Shown in pieces: positions 23,583 to 32,548 of a stretch of DNA of 64,000 bases. The stretch spans positions 1-64,000 of the forward strand of contig CAZWSI010000010.1 in the NCBI GenBank assembly GCA_964636405.1. Direction: 5' to 3'. Source of the stretch: CAZKGE01 sp964636405. GTDB taxonomy: Bacteria > Bacillota > Clostridia > Christensenellales > CAG-138. Within the stretch, counting starts at the first letter, position 1. The number at the start of each line of letters is the position of its first letter. Under the pieces are notes generated by a model that saw only the letters and a program-made list of their open reading frames with translations, made no database searches and was not told the origin of the DNA. The position numbers were made by a program, and so were the translations under genes.

Positions 23583-24911
23583 TCATTCCATGGGAAGGGA
23601 CGAAACGTTGCCGCCCTCCTCGGCGTGGAAGCGCAGTATAAAGGTGTAGCCGCTGCGCGATTCCAGCACATCGCCAAAGAGAAAGAGCTGGCCCTTGTCG
23701 CCAAACTGGTGGGTCTGGCCGTACCAGGTGGTTCCGTACAGCTCGAGCATCTTATAATTGCCCGTGGGAAGCTTAAAGTTCAGCTTTTCATCCTTGCGCA
23801 TGTATGCTGTGAGATACAGCGTGCCTTCCGAATAGATATTTTTGTCCGTCAGCGTATAGATGCCCAAATAAACGTCGGTTGGCATGCCCGTGCCGTCGAA
23901 GCTCATGCTGTTGCCCTTGCTTGTGCCCGTAAGCACGCCCGTTTGGGGGCGCGGCTGCTCCGGCACGAACCACTTCTTCCGCACGCGGGCGTTGAGGCTG
24001 CGCTCCGCCGCGAGCTTGGCCTTGTAAAACGCATTCCACAAGCCGGCGTCGTCCTCGAGCGCCGCCGCCGAGCCGGGCGCGCAGTAAACCGTAATGGTCG
24101 CGTCCAGCTTAGGCAGCGCGGCAAGCGCGTCCGCGTCGCCCCTGTCAGCGGTCAGGCGGAGCCGGGGCTCCGTAAAGACGGGCGCGACATACGAGGCAAA
24201 GAGGAGGTCGGCAAGGAGCGCAAAGCTTTCCTCGGGATCGGGGCAGGCGATGTCCACGGCAAAGCGATCGTCGCCAAGCGCGCGCACCTGCTTGAGCGTA
24301 CAGGCGCGGTACAGCCCCTCGCCCTCAAACACCAGCCCCAGGATGTGCTCGCCTTGCGCCGCCACCTCATAAAGCCGCGCTTCGGGCGGGTTTTCGCAAA
24401 GCGCCTCGGCCCTTTCAGCCAGCATGCCGTCAAGCCGGGCCGTAAGCGCCGCGCGGCTTTCCGGGGTAAAGGCAGCCTGCCATGCGCCGTCCGTTCGGGT
24501 AAGCGTCACGTCGATTTGCGCGTTCACCGTGGCGGGGAAGCTGTGCGTTTCCGCATAGCCTTGCACGGCGGCGTAGGCGGCTTGGCGCAGGGCGGAGACA
24601 AAGGCGTCGAAATCCATAGCCGCAAAATCCGGCGCGGGCCGCGTGAGGGGCACGTCCGAAATCGGAATGGCCCCGTAATCCGGGATGCGGATATCGAGCG
24701 TATAGGCGAGCTCGCTTTCATAGCCCGTCAGGGGGCCGGACTGCGCCTTGAGCTGCGCGCGCAGGCCGTCCAGCTCAAAATAGCAGTCGGTAAAGGAAAG
24801 CACGGCCTGCTCAATGGCGGCCGCGTGCCGCTCGATGGGCGAGAGGGCGCAGCCCGCCAGAATAAGCGCCGCGGCCAGCAGCGGCAGAAGAACACGCACA
24901 AAACGCTTCAT
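23583..24911 (-). CDS. Lipoprotein of unknown function
   Basis: A 442-residue exported lipoprotein. The signal sequence MKRFVRVLLPLLAAALILAG ends at Cys21 in a canonical lipobox (LAGC). The mature part has no recognised catalytic motif. It contains several Tyr/Asp-rich stretches, and the C-terminal 120 residues are beta-rich (GTYLTAY-like, FKLPTGNYKMLELYGTTWYG). AAAGGAGAA precedes the ATG at 24909-24911. The gene lies 14 bp after a polytopic membrane-protein gene and probably shares its transcript. I do not recognise the family. Confidence 0.8.
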   Translation of the reverse strand: MKRFVRVLLPLLAAALILAGCALSPIERHAAAIEQAVLSFTDCYFELDGLRAQLKAQSGPLTGYESELAYTLDIRIPDYGAIPISDVPLTRPAPDFAAMDFDAFVSALRQAAYAAVQGYAETHSFPATVNAQIDVTLTRTDGAWQAAFTPESRAALTARLDGMLAERAEALCENPPEARLYEVAAQGEHILGLVFEGEGLYRACTLKQVRALGDDRFAVDIACPDPEESFALLADLLFASYVAPVFTEPRLRLTADRGDADALAALPKLDATITVYCAPGSAAALEDDAGLWNAFYKAKLAAERSLNARVRKKWFVPEQPRPQTGVLTGTSKGNSMSFDGTGMPTDVYLGIYTLTDKNIYSEGTLYLTAYMRKDEKLNFKLPTGNYKMLELYGTTWYGQTHQFGDKGQLFLFGDVLESRSGYTFILRFHAEEGGNVSSLPME

Positions 24912-24925
24912 GAGGGGTTCTCCTT

Positions 24926-26338
24926 TTACGGGTCCTGGGACGGGGCGGCCCCGGCGCGGAGAGGCTTTTCGCCTTGCTGCGCGGGCATGCGCCGGATCAG
25001 CAGAAGGGTCAGCGCGGGAAGCATCGCGCAGAACACCGCGCAGCCGATGAGCGCTTCGCCCGCGGCAAAGCCGGTGTCCACCGATTGCAAGAGGCTGATA
25101 ATCGCGTCGATGAGCAGGCAGATGGCCGCGCCCGCAAAGAGATACAGCCCGTCGCGTCCCCCGCGCAAAAGCCGCCATACGCCGAAGGCCGACGCGGCGA
25201 GGAGCGCGGCGCAAAACGCGTCGCACACACCCAGCACGATCAGCGCCGCGAGCACCACGGCGTGAAAGCCCATGCAAAAATACAGGTACAGCCTGGGCGC
25301 GCTGGATATGCGGAGGCTGCCCGCGTCCGCCGCCTTCCATAAAAGCAGGATGGCTGCGGAGGCGAGCACGGCGCACATAAGGATCGTGGAAGCAACGGCC
25401 GAAAGGGGCTTGCCGGGCTGCACGACGCTGAGCGCAAAGGAGCCGAGCACCGCGTACACCAGCCCAAAGCCCCCCGCGCTGACGGCAATGCTTGCCACAT
25501 AGGCTCTGTGCTGCTCCCGCTTGCGAAACAGGAGCGGGGATACAAGGGCGAGCACCGCCATGAGTACGCAGGGACCCACGGAGAGAAAGAGATCGAGCAA
25601 AAACTGCGTCTCATGAAAGACCGCAAGCAGCGAAAAGGGCACGGACAGAACGCCAAGCTTGGCCTTTGCCAGCCCCCAAGCCCGCAGGAAGGCGCATAAA
25701 AAGCAGAGCCCACAGCCCGTGAGCTTGGAAAAGACACCCCGCTGCAAAAACGAGGCCAGCGCCGAAGCGAGCAGGAGCGTATAGAGCAGCGCGTTTGCGC
25801 CAAGCAGCTCGTTGACCGTCGCGTGAGCAAGCGGCGGCAGAAGGATTTCCAGCAGCCACACGATAAAGACCGCTGCGGCAAACAGGGGGATGAGCAGCGG
25901 GCGCGCGACGGGCGCCTCGGCGGGCTGCGGCGCGCCCGGCACGGGTGCGGAACGCACGCTTGCGGGCACGGCGGGCAGCGAAACGTCGCCGCCGGGCGAA
26001 TAGCGCGCGCACGCGACGGGCATATCGCCCGCGTCCCGCTCCGCTTCTGGGCTTGCGGGCGCGTCGTCCTTGTCGGGCGCAGAGGCCTCGCCGCTTTCGC
26101 CTACGGGCGTATCGGCAGCGTCGGGCATGTCGGGCGCTTTCTCGCTTTCGAAGATGGCGTTCGTCGCGTCAAGCGCGGCTTGACTTGCGGCCGCCGCTTC
26201 TTCCTCCCGGTGCGCAAGCGTATCCAGCATGGCGCGGGCCTGCGCGCGCAGCTTTTCCCATTCGGCGGCGTCGGCGCTTGTCGCGGACGCCCCAAGCTGC
26301 GCTTCGAGTATACGGTTGAGAGTTTCCTTCTGCTCCAT
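24926..26338 (-). CDS. Polytopic membrane protein with acidic cytoplasmic N-terminus
   Basis: A 470-residue protein. The first about 150 residues are soluble, rich in Ala, Glu, Asp and Pro, with a helical coiled-coil-like start (EWEKLRAQARAMLDTLAHREEEAAAASQ). About ten to twelve hydrophobic helices follow from residue 150 to 455. There is no transporter signature I recognise. The ATG at 26336-26338 is preceded by GGAAAGGAAG. The next gene, 14 bp downstream, encodes a lipoprotein, so the two probably form a membrane complex or act in the same process. Function unknown. Confidence 0.75.
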   Translation of the reverse strand: MEQKETLNRILEAQLGASATSADAAEWEKLRAQARAMLDTLAHREEEAAAASQAALDATNAIFESEKAPDMPDAADTPVGESGEASAPDKDDAPASPEAERDAGDMPVACARYSPGGDVSLPAVPASVRSAPVPGAPQPAEAPVARPLLIPLFAAAVFIVWLLEILLPPLAHATVNELLGANALLYTLLLASALASFLQRGVFSKLTGCGLCFLCAFLRAWGLAKAKLGVLSVPFSLLAVFHETQFLLDLFLSVGPCVLMAVLALVSPLLFRKREQHRAYVASIAVSAGGFGLVYAVLGSFALSVVQPGKPLSAVASTILMCAVLASAAILLLWKAADAGSLRISSAPRLYLYFCMGFHAVVLAALIVLGVCDAFCAALLAASAFGVWRLLRGGRDGLYLFAGAAICLLIDAIISLLQSVDTGFAAGEALIGCAVFCAMLPALTLLLIRRMPAQQGEKPLRAGAAPSQDP

Positions 26339-26533
26339 GGACTTCCTTTCCGGCGGGGCGAACCCGCCGTGCATCGGGCATGGAAAATCGCTGTGGCCCC
26401 CGGGCCAGCGCGTGGGCCGCAACGGGGGTGAACAATAAGATAAGAGATAATCCTACAATCTATCCTAACATGCGCGCGCTAAAAACACAACCCGCGCGGC
26501 GCGTTCGGTCAGGGCATGCCCGGCGTTTTACGC

Positions 26534-26565
26534 AAAAAAGGGAGCGCGGCGCTTGCCGTACTCCC
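26534..26565 (-). terminator. Intrinsic terminator after fba
   Basis: On the minus strand GGGAG-TA-CGGC / GCCG-CG-CTCCC with an AAGC loop and six Ts, 40 bp after the fba stop. The rest of 26339-26605 shows no gene. Confidence 0.8.
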
Positions 26566-26605
26566 TCGGGATGAAAAACTTTGTGTTACGAGGCTTTTCG
26601 GCGCT

Positions 26606-27553
26606 TCACAGCGCGGCCGGGGCCTTGCCGTCGCAGCCGAGCACGCCGGTGATCTTGTGCGCAACCATGTCCTTGATGGCGGCGCGGGCGGGCTTAAGAT
26701 ACTGCCGGGGATCAAAGTGGGAGGGGTTCTCGGCAAAGTATTTGCGGATGGTTGCCGTCATGGCGAGGCGCAAATCGCTGTCAATATTGATTTTGCACAC
26801 GGCCATGGACGCGGCCTGCCGGAGCATGGGCTCGGGCACGCCGATGGCGTCCGGCATCTGCCCGCCGTACTGATTGATCATCTGCACGAATTCAGGGATG
26901 ACGCTGGACGCGCCGTGCAGCACGATGGGGAAACCGGGGAGCCGCTTTTCCACCTCCTCGAGAATGTCGAAGCGGAGCTGCGGCTTGGTGCCGGGCTTGA
27001 ATTTGTACGCGCCGTGGCTCGTGCCGATGGCGATGGCCAGCGAATCCACGCCCGTGCGGGTCACAAAATCCTGCACCTGATCGGGATCGGTATAGCTGCC
27101 CTGGCCCGCTTCGACCTTAACGTCGTCCTCCACGCCCTCCAGACGGCCAAGCTCGCCCTCGACGACGACGCCCCGATCGTGCGCGTATTCGACCACCTTT
27201 TTGGTCAGGATGACGTTTTCCTCATAGGTAAAGTGCGAGCCGTCGATCATAACGGAGGAAAAACCGCCGTCGATGCAGCTTTTGCACAGCTCAAAGGAAT
27301 CGCCGTGGTCTAAATGCACGCAGATGGGGAGTTCGGTTTCGATGCACGCAGCCTCGATGAGCTTCATGAGGTAGGTGTGGTTGGCATACTTGCGCGCGCC
27401 CGCGCTCACCTGCAAGATGAGAGGGGCGGAAAGCTCCTTGGCGGCCTCCGTGATCCCCTGAATGATCTCCATGTTGTTCACGTTGAACGCGCCGATGGCA
27501 TAGCCGTTTTTGTAGGCGTCGGCAAACATCTTTTTGCTGGTTACGATTGGCAT
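26606..27553 (-). CDS. fba: Class II fructose-1,6-bisphosphate aldolase
   Basis: A zinc-dependent aldolase that splits fructose-1,6-bisphosphate into two triose phosphates in glycolysis. The 315 residues contain the zinc-ligand motif VHLDHGDSFE, MIDGSHFTYEEN, GELGRLEGVEDD, and the phosphate-binding IGTSHGAYKF and LHGASS segments. AAAGGAG precedes the ATG at 27551-27553. It is monocistronic, with its own promoter (27589-27616) and terminator. Confidence 0.96.
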   Translation of the reverse strand: MPIVTSKKMFADAYKNGYAIGAFNVNNMEIIQGITEAAKELSAPLILQVSAGARKYANHTYLMKLIEAACIETELPICVHLDHGDSFELCKSCIDGGFSSVMIDGSHFTYEENVILTKKVVEYAHDRGVVVEGELGRLEGVEDDVKVEAGQGSYTDPDQVQDFVTRTGVDSLAIAIGTSHGAYKFKPGTKPQLRFDILEEVEKRLPGFPIVLHGASSVIPEFVQMINQYGGQMPDAIGVPEPMLRQAASMAVCKINIDSDLRLAMTATIRKYFAENPSHFDPRQYLKPARAAIKDMVAHKITGVLGCDGKAPAAL

Positions 27554-27588
27554 ATATGCATGCTCCTTTGACTGTATTTTCAGCCACT

Positions 27589-27616
27589 ATTATATAGGAT
27601 TACCACGGAAATGCAA
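27589..27616 (-). promoter_or_regulatory. Sigma-A promoter of fba
   Basis: TTGCAT, 16 bp, TATAAT on the minus strand, 36 bp upstream of the start codon. Confidence 0.8.
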
Positions 27617-27640
27617 GGCCCTTTGACCGGGAAGGGGGAC

Positions 27641-27669
27641 TGTACATCTTCGGCAAGCTGGTATATACT
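27641..27669 (+). promoter_or_regulatory. Candidate promoter of the plsY-like gene
   Basis: TGTACA, 17 bp, TATACT, 73 bp upstream of the chosen start. Confidence 0.55.
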
Positions 27670-27741
27670 GTCGGAATACGGGACGCCAACCGGGCTTCCG
27701 CCGGAGCGTGTGCGTGCAGAAGCACAGAAAGTGTGAAAAGC

Positions 27742-28353
27742 ATGATTCTTTCATATGGGCTTGCAATCATTACGGGTTATTTGCTGGGCTGCTCCAATAT
27801 GGCGCTGTATCTTTCCAAAGCCAGGGGGATCGATCTGCGCGCGGCGGGTTCCGGGAATCTGGGAACCTGCAACGCCTTGATGGTCATGGATTGGAAAAGC
27901 GCCGTGCTCGTGTGCCTGCACGACATGGGGAAAGCGGTGCTGGCCGTGTTGCTCATGCAGAGCGTCTTTCCGCGCTTGCCCCTGATTGGCTATGTGGCGG
28001 GCACGGCCTGCGTGCTTGGACACATCTATCCCTTTTATCTGGGCTTTAAGGGCGGCAAGGGCTTTGCGTCCTTCCTGGGCATGGCGCTCGCCATCGATTG
28101 GAAGTTTGGCCTGATCCTGCTTGCGGCGACGGCCGTTTTGACGGTGGTTTCCGATTATATCGTCGTAGCGACCGTGCTCACGGTCATCGCGTTCCCCACC
28201 TATACGGGCATTGTCACGGGCGATTGGCGGCCGGCCCTGATTGTGTGGGTCGCGACCGCGGCCATTTTGTGGAAGCACCGCGAGAATTATGTGCGCATTC
28301 TCAACGGCACGGAGCAGGGCTTGCGCAAGGTCGCGTTCGCAAAGAAAAAATAG
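27742..28353 (+). CDS. plsY: PlsY-family glycerol-3-phosphate acyltransferase
   Basis: An integral membrane protein (203 residues, five helices) of the PlsY family, which transfers acyl groups from acyl-phosphate to glycerol-3-phosphate, the first step of phospholipid synthesis. Motifs: GSGNLGTCN (the canonical form is GSGNxGATN), GFKGGKGFASFLGM, and HRENYVRILNGTE at the C-terminus. The altered first motif hints at a divergent paralogue. I chose ATG at 27742; a GTG at 27733 is also possible, and neither has a strong ribosome site. It stands alone before a strong terminator. Confidence 0.88.
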   Translation: MILSYGLAIITGYLLGCSNMALYLSKARGIDLRAAGSGNLGTCNALMVMDWKSAVLVCLHDMGKAVLAVLLMQSVFPRLPLIGYVAGTACVLGHIYPFYLGFKGGKGFASFLGMALAIDWKFGLILLAATAVLTVVSDYIVVATVLTVIAFPTYTGIVTGDWRPALIVWVATAAILWKHRENYVRILNGTEQGLRKVAFAKKK

Positions 28354-28419
28354 GGGCGCGGGAACGCCGGACGGGCGCGCTTATAAAGCCGTCCCCATCC
28401 GACAAGCAAAAGGAAGCGC

Positions 28420-28459
28420 GCGGCGCGACCGGGACAAGAGCCCGGCCGCGTCGCTTTTT
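28420..28459 (+). terminator. Intrinsic terminator after plsY
   Basis: A 14-bp stem with one mismatch (28420-28433 with 28441-28454) and a 7-nt loop, followed by five Ts. It abuts the 3' end of the convergent ABC permease. Confidence 0.85.
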
Positions 28460-28460
28460 A

Positions 28461-29264
28461 TCAGCGGGTCAGCCGCTTTTCCACGGCGGCCACGCCGTAG
28501 TACATGAGCGCGGCGAGCGCGCAGAGCACGACGATGCTGGCCATGACGAGATCAAGCTTAAACACCTGTCCGCCGTATACGATGAGATACCCAAGCCCCG
28601 CGCTCGACACGAGATATTCGCCCACGATCACGCCCACCCAGCTCATGGATACGGAGATTTTCAGCGCCGCCACAATGGTGGGGATGTTGGCGGGCAGCAC
28701 GACCATGCGGAAAATCTGCATTTTGCTCGCCCCGAGCGTGCGCATAAGGAGCTGCTTATCCTCCGAGGTTTCGCTAAAGCCTGTAAGCACCGTCACAATG
28801 GTGACGACGAGCGAAACAAGCACCGCCATGGCGATGATCGAGCCCATGCCCGCGCCGATCCAGACGATGAGGATGGGGCCGAGCGCAATTTTGGGCAGCG
28901 CGTTGAGCACCACCAGATAGGGATCGAGAATTTTGCACGCGGTTCCGCTCCACCAGAGCAGGGCCGCGATGAAGGTGCCAAGCAGCGTGCCAATGAAAAA
29001 ACCCGCCACGGTTTCGAGGAGCGTGGTGCCGACGTGCAAAAAGAGCGTCCCCTCGCGAAACAGCCGCGCGATGGTAGCCGCCACGCGCGTGGGGCTGCTG
29101 GTGATGAAGGGATCGATCACGCCCGTGCGCGCAAAAATTTCCCACAGCGCGAGCAGGGCGAAAAGGATTACGTACCGCATGAAGTGAACAAAGCGCGCCC
29201 GGCGCTTTCGTTCGGCCAGATATTTTGCCCGGGGCGCGGAAACGCCCTGCGTGTTAATCGGCAT
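28461..29264 (-). CDS. ABC transporter permease (NitT/TauC/SsuC type)
   Basis: A 267-residue inner-membrane permease with six helices of the binding-protein-dependent COG0600 type. The conserved EAA-like loop is visible as FSETSEDKQLLMRTLGASKMQIFRMVVLP. It follows an ATPase gene with an 11-bp overlap. Such pairs import alkanesulfonates, taurine, nitrate, thiamine precursors or similar small molecules. No substrate-binding protein gene is adjacent, so the substrate cannot be deduced. The start at 29262-29264 is internal to the ATPase 3' end; an in-frame extension further upstream is a different reading of the ATPase gene. Confidence 0.88.
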   Translation of the reverse strand: MPINTQGVSAPRAKYLAERKRRARFVHFMRYVILFALLALWEIFARTGVIDPFITSSPTRVAATIARLFREGTLFLHVGTTLLETVAGFFIGTLLGTFIAALLWWSGTACKILDPYLVVLNALPKIALGPILIVWIGAGMGSIIAMAVLVSLVVTIVTVLTGFSETSEDKQLLMRTLGASKMQIFRMVVLPANIPTIVAALKISVSMSWVGVIVGEYLVSSAGLGYLIVYGGQVFKLDLVMASIVVLCALAALMYYGVAAVEKRLTR

Positions 29265-30018
29265 GCTCCAGTTCCCTCCAAATCGTATTAAAGTAGCCGG
29301 CAAAGGCGGGGTCGTTGCGCCGCTCGAGCGGCGTAAGCGAGCGGGGCAGCTCGATGGCGTGGTCAAAGAGGAGCGTCGCCGGGCGAGAGGAGAACACCAG
29401 CACCCGGTCGGACATGGACACGGCCTCCGCGATATCGTGGGTGACCAACAGCGCCGTTTTTCGTTCGCGCTGGATAATGGCGTAGATTTCATCCGCCACG
29501 CGCAGACGGGTTTGATAATCCAGCGCGGAGAACGGCTCGTCGAGCAGCAGGAGCGCTGGATCAAACGCCAGCGTGCGAATCAGCGCTACCTTCTGCCGCA
29601 TACCGCCCGAAAGCTGCCGCGGATAGTGCTGCCGAAATTCGTACAGCCCGTAGGTTTTCAGGAGGGCGCGCACATGCGCGCGCCGCTCAGGCGTAAGCAT
29701 GCCCTTTACGCGCAGGCCCAGCAGCACGTTTTCCTCCACTGTGCGCCAGTCGAACAGATGATCGCGCTGCAGCATGTAGCCTACGCGCGGGCATGCCCCC
29801 GCCTGTGTGCCGCTGAGCAGGATCTCGCCCGAGGTGGGCTCCATCAGCCCTGCAAGGAGCGAGAGCATGGAGGTTTTTCCGCAGCCGGACGGCCCTACGA
29901 TGGACACAAATTCTCCCTCGCGCACCGAAAAGCTGAGCGCGCGGATGGCGAGGGTTTCCGTCTGCGGCTCCTGATAGATTAAACTGACGTTTCGTACGTC
30001 AACGATATGTGGCGTCAT
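29254..30018 (-). CDS. ABC transporter ATP-binding protein (SsuB/TauB type)
   Basis: A 254-residue nucleotide-binding subunit with Walker A GPSGCGKTS, Q-loop MLQRDHLFDW, signature LSGGMRQK, Walker B LLLLDEPFSALD and H-loop VTHDIAEA. The DHLFDWRTVEENV segment is typical of the nitrate/sulfonate/thiamine-precursor group. GGGGAGG lies 8 nt upstream of the ATG at 30016-30018. It is the first gene of a two-gene unit with the permease. No TPP or other riboswitch is recognisable in its 280-bp upstream region. Confidence 0.9.
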   Translation of the reverse strand: MTPHIVDVRNVSLIYQEPQTETLAIRALSFSVREGEFVSIVGPSGCGKTSMLSLLAGLMEPTSGEILLSGTQAGACPRVGYMLQRDHLFDWRTVEENVLLGLRVKGMLTPERRAHVRALLKTYGLYEFRQHYPRQLSGGMRQKVALIRTLAFDPALLLLDEPFSALDYQTRLRVADEIYAIIQRERKTALLVTHDIAEAVSMSDRVLVFSSRPATLLFDHAIELPRSLTPLERRNDPAFAGYFNTIWRELEHAD

Positions 30019-30301
30019 AGCTACCTCCCCAGTTGAATCCCGTTCCCCGCAAAGCAAAGCGCGGAGCGTCGCGGAGCGGGAGCCCCGCGCCTTGCAGGCC
30101 GCATGCCGAAAATGAAACGGATGCTGCATAATATGAATTTTCTCGCGTATGGGTGTTGCGGAAAGAGCGAACCAAGCGCCCCTTTTTTGCATACTGTGAA
30201 ATGAGCGGGCAGGCCGGGAAACGCCCTGGCGCCGCCGCGCCTGCCTTGCTCCCAATCCGCATGCAAAGGCATGTGCATGCAGGGGGAAAGGCGGGAATAA
30301 A

Positions 30302-30514
30302 ATGGGATTATGGGATCCAAGGCGCTGTTTCTTTAAGCCGCGCGGCTGCGCGCCGTGCTTTAGGGGCTGCCAAATAAAAAACCTGCTGGGGATAGTGTGT
30401 ATCCTCGCAGGCTTTATCCTTTTGCTTTGCGTCGCGCCTGGGTGGCTGCTCGGGCTTATCGCGGCGTTCGTGTTCTTCGCGCTGGGCGTGTGGCTTCTTT
30501 CGCTGCCCTGTTAG
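30302..30514 (+). CDS. Small two-helix membrane protein with Cys-rich N-terminus
   Basis: A 70-residue protein with a basic, cysteine-containing N-terminus (CFFKPRGCAPCFRGC, four cysteines) and two hydrophobic helices (LLGIVCILAGFILLLCV and LLGLIAAFVFFALGVWLL). Small proteins of this layout are common in Clostridia and uncharacterised. A GGCGGGA stretch precedes the ATG at 30302. It is transcribed away from the ABC ATPase; the intervening region 30019-30301 contains repeated GCATGC palindromes near 30260-30281 but no recognised element. Confidence 0.6.
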   Translation: MGLWDPRRCFFKPRGCAPCFRGCQIKNLLGIVCILAGFILLLCVAPGWLLGLIAAFVFFALGVWLLSLPC

Positions 30515-30555
30515 GCGGAGCCGGATAAACCGGGCCTCGGGCCGTCCCGCTTTGG

Positions 30556-30957
30556 CTAAGACAGGGCTTGCAGATGGTCCAGCAGCGCGGGGAAGGGGCA
30601 GACGAGACGCTCTACGGCCGGATGGTGATAAAACACGCAGAACGCGCCCTCGCCCGTAAAGGGCGCGGCCTCCTCGCTCCAGAGGAGAATCCGCTTGTTT
30701 GCACAGGACGCGATGGCGCATCCGAGCTCCGCGTGCGTGCCAAAGCGCCCGGGCAGGAGCAAAACCACAAGCTCCGCCTCCATAACGGCCGCGGCCTCCG
30801 TTTGCGCAACAAGGCGCTTTGCCGCGTCGTCTGCCCCGGATACGTCCCCGTGCCGCGTCCAGTCGTATACGCGCGTAAAGCCCCGCGCGTCGAGCACGGC
30901 GGCCGCTTCGTTCACGCGCGCGGCATTGAACACGCTGCTGCCCACATAGTATTTCAT
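30556..30957 (-). CDS. Nucleoside 2-deoxyribosyltransferase-like protein
   Basis: A 133-residue protein. The start MKYYVGSSVFNAARVNEAAAVL, YDWTRHGD, and especially LVVLLLPGRFGTHAELGCAIA match the nucleoside 2-deoxyribosyltransferase fold, in which the Glu of the ThxELG motif is the nucleophile. These enzymes exchange bases on deoxyribose or hydrolyse deoxynucleotides. The ATG at 30955-30957 overlaps the thymidine kinase stop codon by 4 bp, and the whole operon upstream imports nucleosides, which supports a salvage role. It is the last gene of that operon. Confidence 0.8.
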   Translation of the reverse strand: MKYYVGSSVFNAARVNEAAAVLDARGFTRVYDWTRHGDVSGADDAAKRLVAQTEAAAVMEAELVVLLLPGRFGTHAELGCAIASCANKRILLWSEEAAPFTGEGAFCVFYHHPAVERLVCPFPALLDHLQALS

Positions 30958-31556
30958 TCGCCCTTATTCCTTTCCAGATCGGCCGCGCGCAGGCCCGGGC
31001 CCGGGTCGCCCTCGCGCCAGTGCCGCCGGCAAAGCCCGATGTAGGTATCGGACGCGCCCAGCACCACCTGTTCGCCCTCCTTGGTCACGCCGCCCTTGCC
31101 GTCGAGCCGGGCGTTGTTGGTTGCCTTGCGACCGCACCAGCAGATGGTTTTGACCTCCTCGATGGTGTCCGCGCGCGCGAGCAGCCACTTGCTGCCCTCA
31201 AAGAAATTGCCCTGAAAATCCGTGCGCAGCCCGTAGCAGATGACCGGCACGTCGTAATCGTCCACAATCGCGCAGAGCTTCTCCACCTGCTCACGGGACA
31301 TAAACTGCGCCTCGTCGATGATGAGCGCGTCGTATTCATGCGCCTTGACGCGCTCCATATCGAGCGTATCCACAAATTCGCACATGGCCATAAGTCCGCT
31401 GCGCGACCAGATCTTGTGCTGTCCGTCGCGCGTATCCGTGGAGGGCTTGAGCAGGAGCGCGTTTTTGCCGCGCTCCTTGTAGTTGTACCAGACCATGATG
31501 GCGTTGGCCGTTTTGCTCGAGCCCATGGCTCCGTAGCGAAAATACAGCTTGGCCAT
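30954..31556 (-). CDS. tdk: Thymidine kinase (type II)
   Basis: Phosphorylates thymidine to dTMP in the salvage pathway. The 200-residue sequence has a P-loop variant GAMGSSKT (residues 9-16), Walker B-like DEAQF (81-85), and cysteines of the zinc lasso (ICWCGRK and a later Cys near residue 180). The ATG at 31554-31556 lies 1 bp after the stop of the upstream permease gene, so it is part of the nucleoside-import operon. The next gene overlaps by 4 bp. Confidence 0.95.
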   Translation of the reverse strand: MAKLYFRYGAMGSSKTANAIMVWYNYKERGKNALLLKPSTDTRDGQHKIWSRSGLMAMCEFVDTLDMERVKAHEYDALIIDEAQFMSREQVEKLCAIVDDYDVPVICYGLRTDFQGNFFEGSKWLLARADTIEEVKTICWCGRKATNNARLDGKGGVTKEGEQVVLGASDTYIGLCRRHWREGDPGPGLRAADLERNKGE

Positions 31557-31557
31557 T

Positions 31558-32544
31558 TTACCGCTGCCCCTTGTCGTAGGGAATGCCCTCGGCCTTGGGC
31601 GCGCGGGACTTTTTGGACGTGAGGACGAGCACGACCATCGTAATGACATACGGCAGCATGAGGTAGATATACTCGCTGGCGTTCACATTGTCGAAGCTGG
31701 GAAGGAAGGGAATGCTCCCGCTGTACGAGCCGATGATCTTGAACAGTGCGAAAAAGAGCGATGCGCCGAGGATGTTGAGCGGCTTCCAGTTGCCGAAAAT
31801 CATGACGGCGAGCGCGAGGAAGCCGTAGCCCATGACCGCGGACTGGAACCCCGCCCCGGCCGCGAGGGTGTAGGCAAGGCCGCCCACGCCGCCGAGAAAG
31901 CCGGATATGCACACGCCCGCATAGCGCATGCGGTATACGTTGATGCCCACCGAGTCGGCTGCCTGCGGATGCTCGCCGCAGGCCCGGAGGCGGAGGCCGA
32001 ATTTGGTTTTGTAGAGCAGGACGCTCGCAACAATCCACAGGAGGATGGCAAGCGGCGTGGTAATATAGAAGCTTTTGAAAACCAGCGCCTGCACGAAGCT
32101 GTCCTTCACGGGAATGCCCAGCGTGGCTTGCGTAATGCGCGCCCAGGTGGGGATGAGGATGGTCGTCTGGCCCTGCCCCTGCACGGCCCAGGTCAGCACG
32201 ATGGCCAGGGCGGGCGCGAGCATGTTCAGCGCCGTGCCGCCGATGGTCTGATCCGCCTTTAGGTTAACCGAGGCAAAGGCCAGCAGGAGCGAAAAGACCA
32301 TGCCGCACACGGCCGCAACAAGCGCCGCCAGCAGCATGGAGAGCTGCGGATACGCGGGCCCGAAGCCGGAAACGTCCAGCGTGCGCATGACAAGGCAGCT
32401 TGTCAGCGCCCCGATGATCATGATGCCCTCGAGCGCGATGTTGATCACACCGCTGCGCTCGCTGAACATGCCGCCAAGGGCCACCAGCATGAGCGGGATG
32501 GCAAAGAGAATGGTCGCGCTGAGAATGTCGGCCAATATTTTCAT
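31558..32544 (-). CDS. ABC transporter permease, nucleoside (BMP) type, subunit 2
   Basis: A 328-residue permease with eight to ten helices. FSERSGVINIALEGIMIIGA and GxNxxxxRYAGV (GINVYRMRYAGVCISG) are typical of the NupQ/YufQ permeases of BMP-dependent nucleoside importers. It lies 4 bp downstream of the first permease and immediately before thymidine kinase, which makes a nucleoside substrate likely. Confidence 0.92.
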   Translation of the reverse strand: MKILADILSATILFAIPLMLVALGGMFSERSGVINIALEGIMIIGALTSCLVMRTLDVSGFGPAYPQLSMLLAALVAAVCGMVFSLLLAFASVNLKADQTIGGTALNMLAPALAIVLTWAVQGQGQTTILIPTWARITQATLGIPVKDSFVQALVFKSFYITTPLAILLWIVASVLLYKTKFGLRLRACGEHPQAADSVGINVYRMRYAGVCISGFLGGVGGLAYTLAAGAGFQSAVMGYGFLALAVMIFGNWKPLNILGASLFFALFKIIGSYSGSIPFLPSFDNVNASEYIYLMLPYVITMVVLVLTSKKSRAPKAEGIPYDKGQR

Positions 32545-32548
32545 TGCT

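Noticed and set aside
30019..30301. TPP or other riboswitch before the ABC ATPase
   Set aside because: No CTGAGA/ACC...GATAATGCC-type core or other known aptamer signature could be found.
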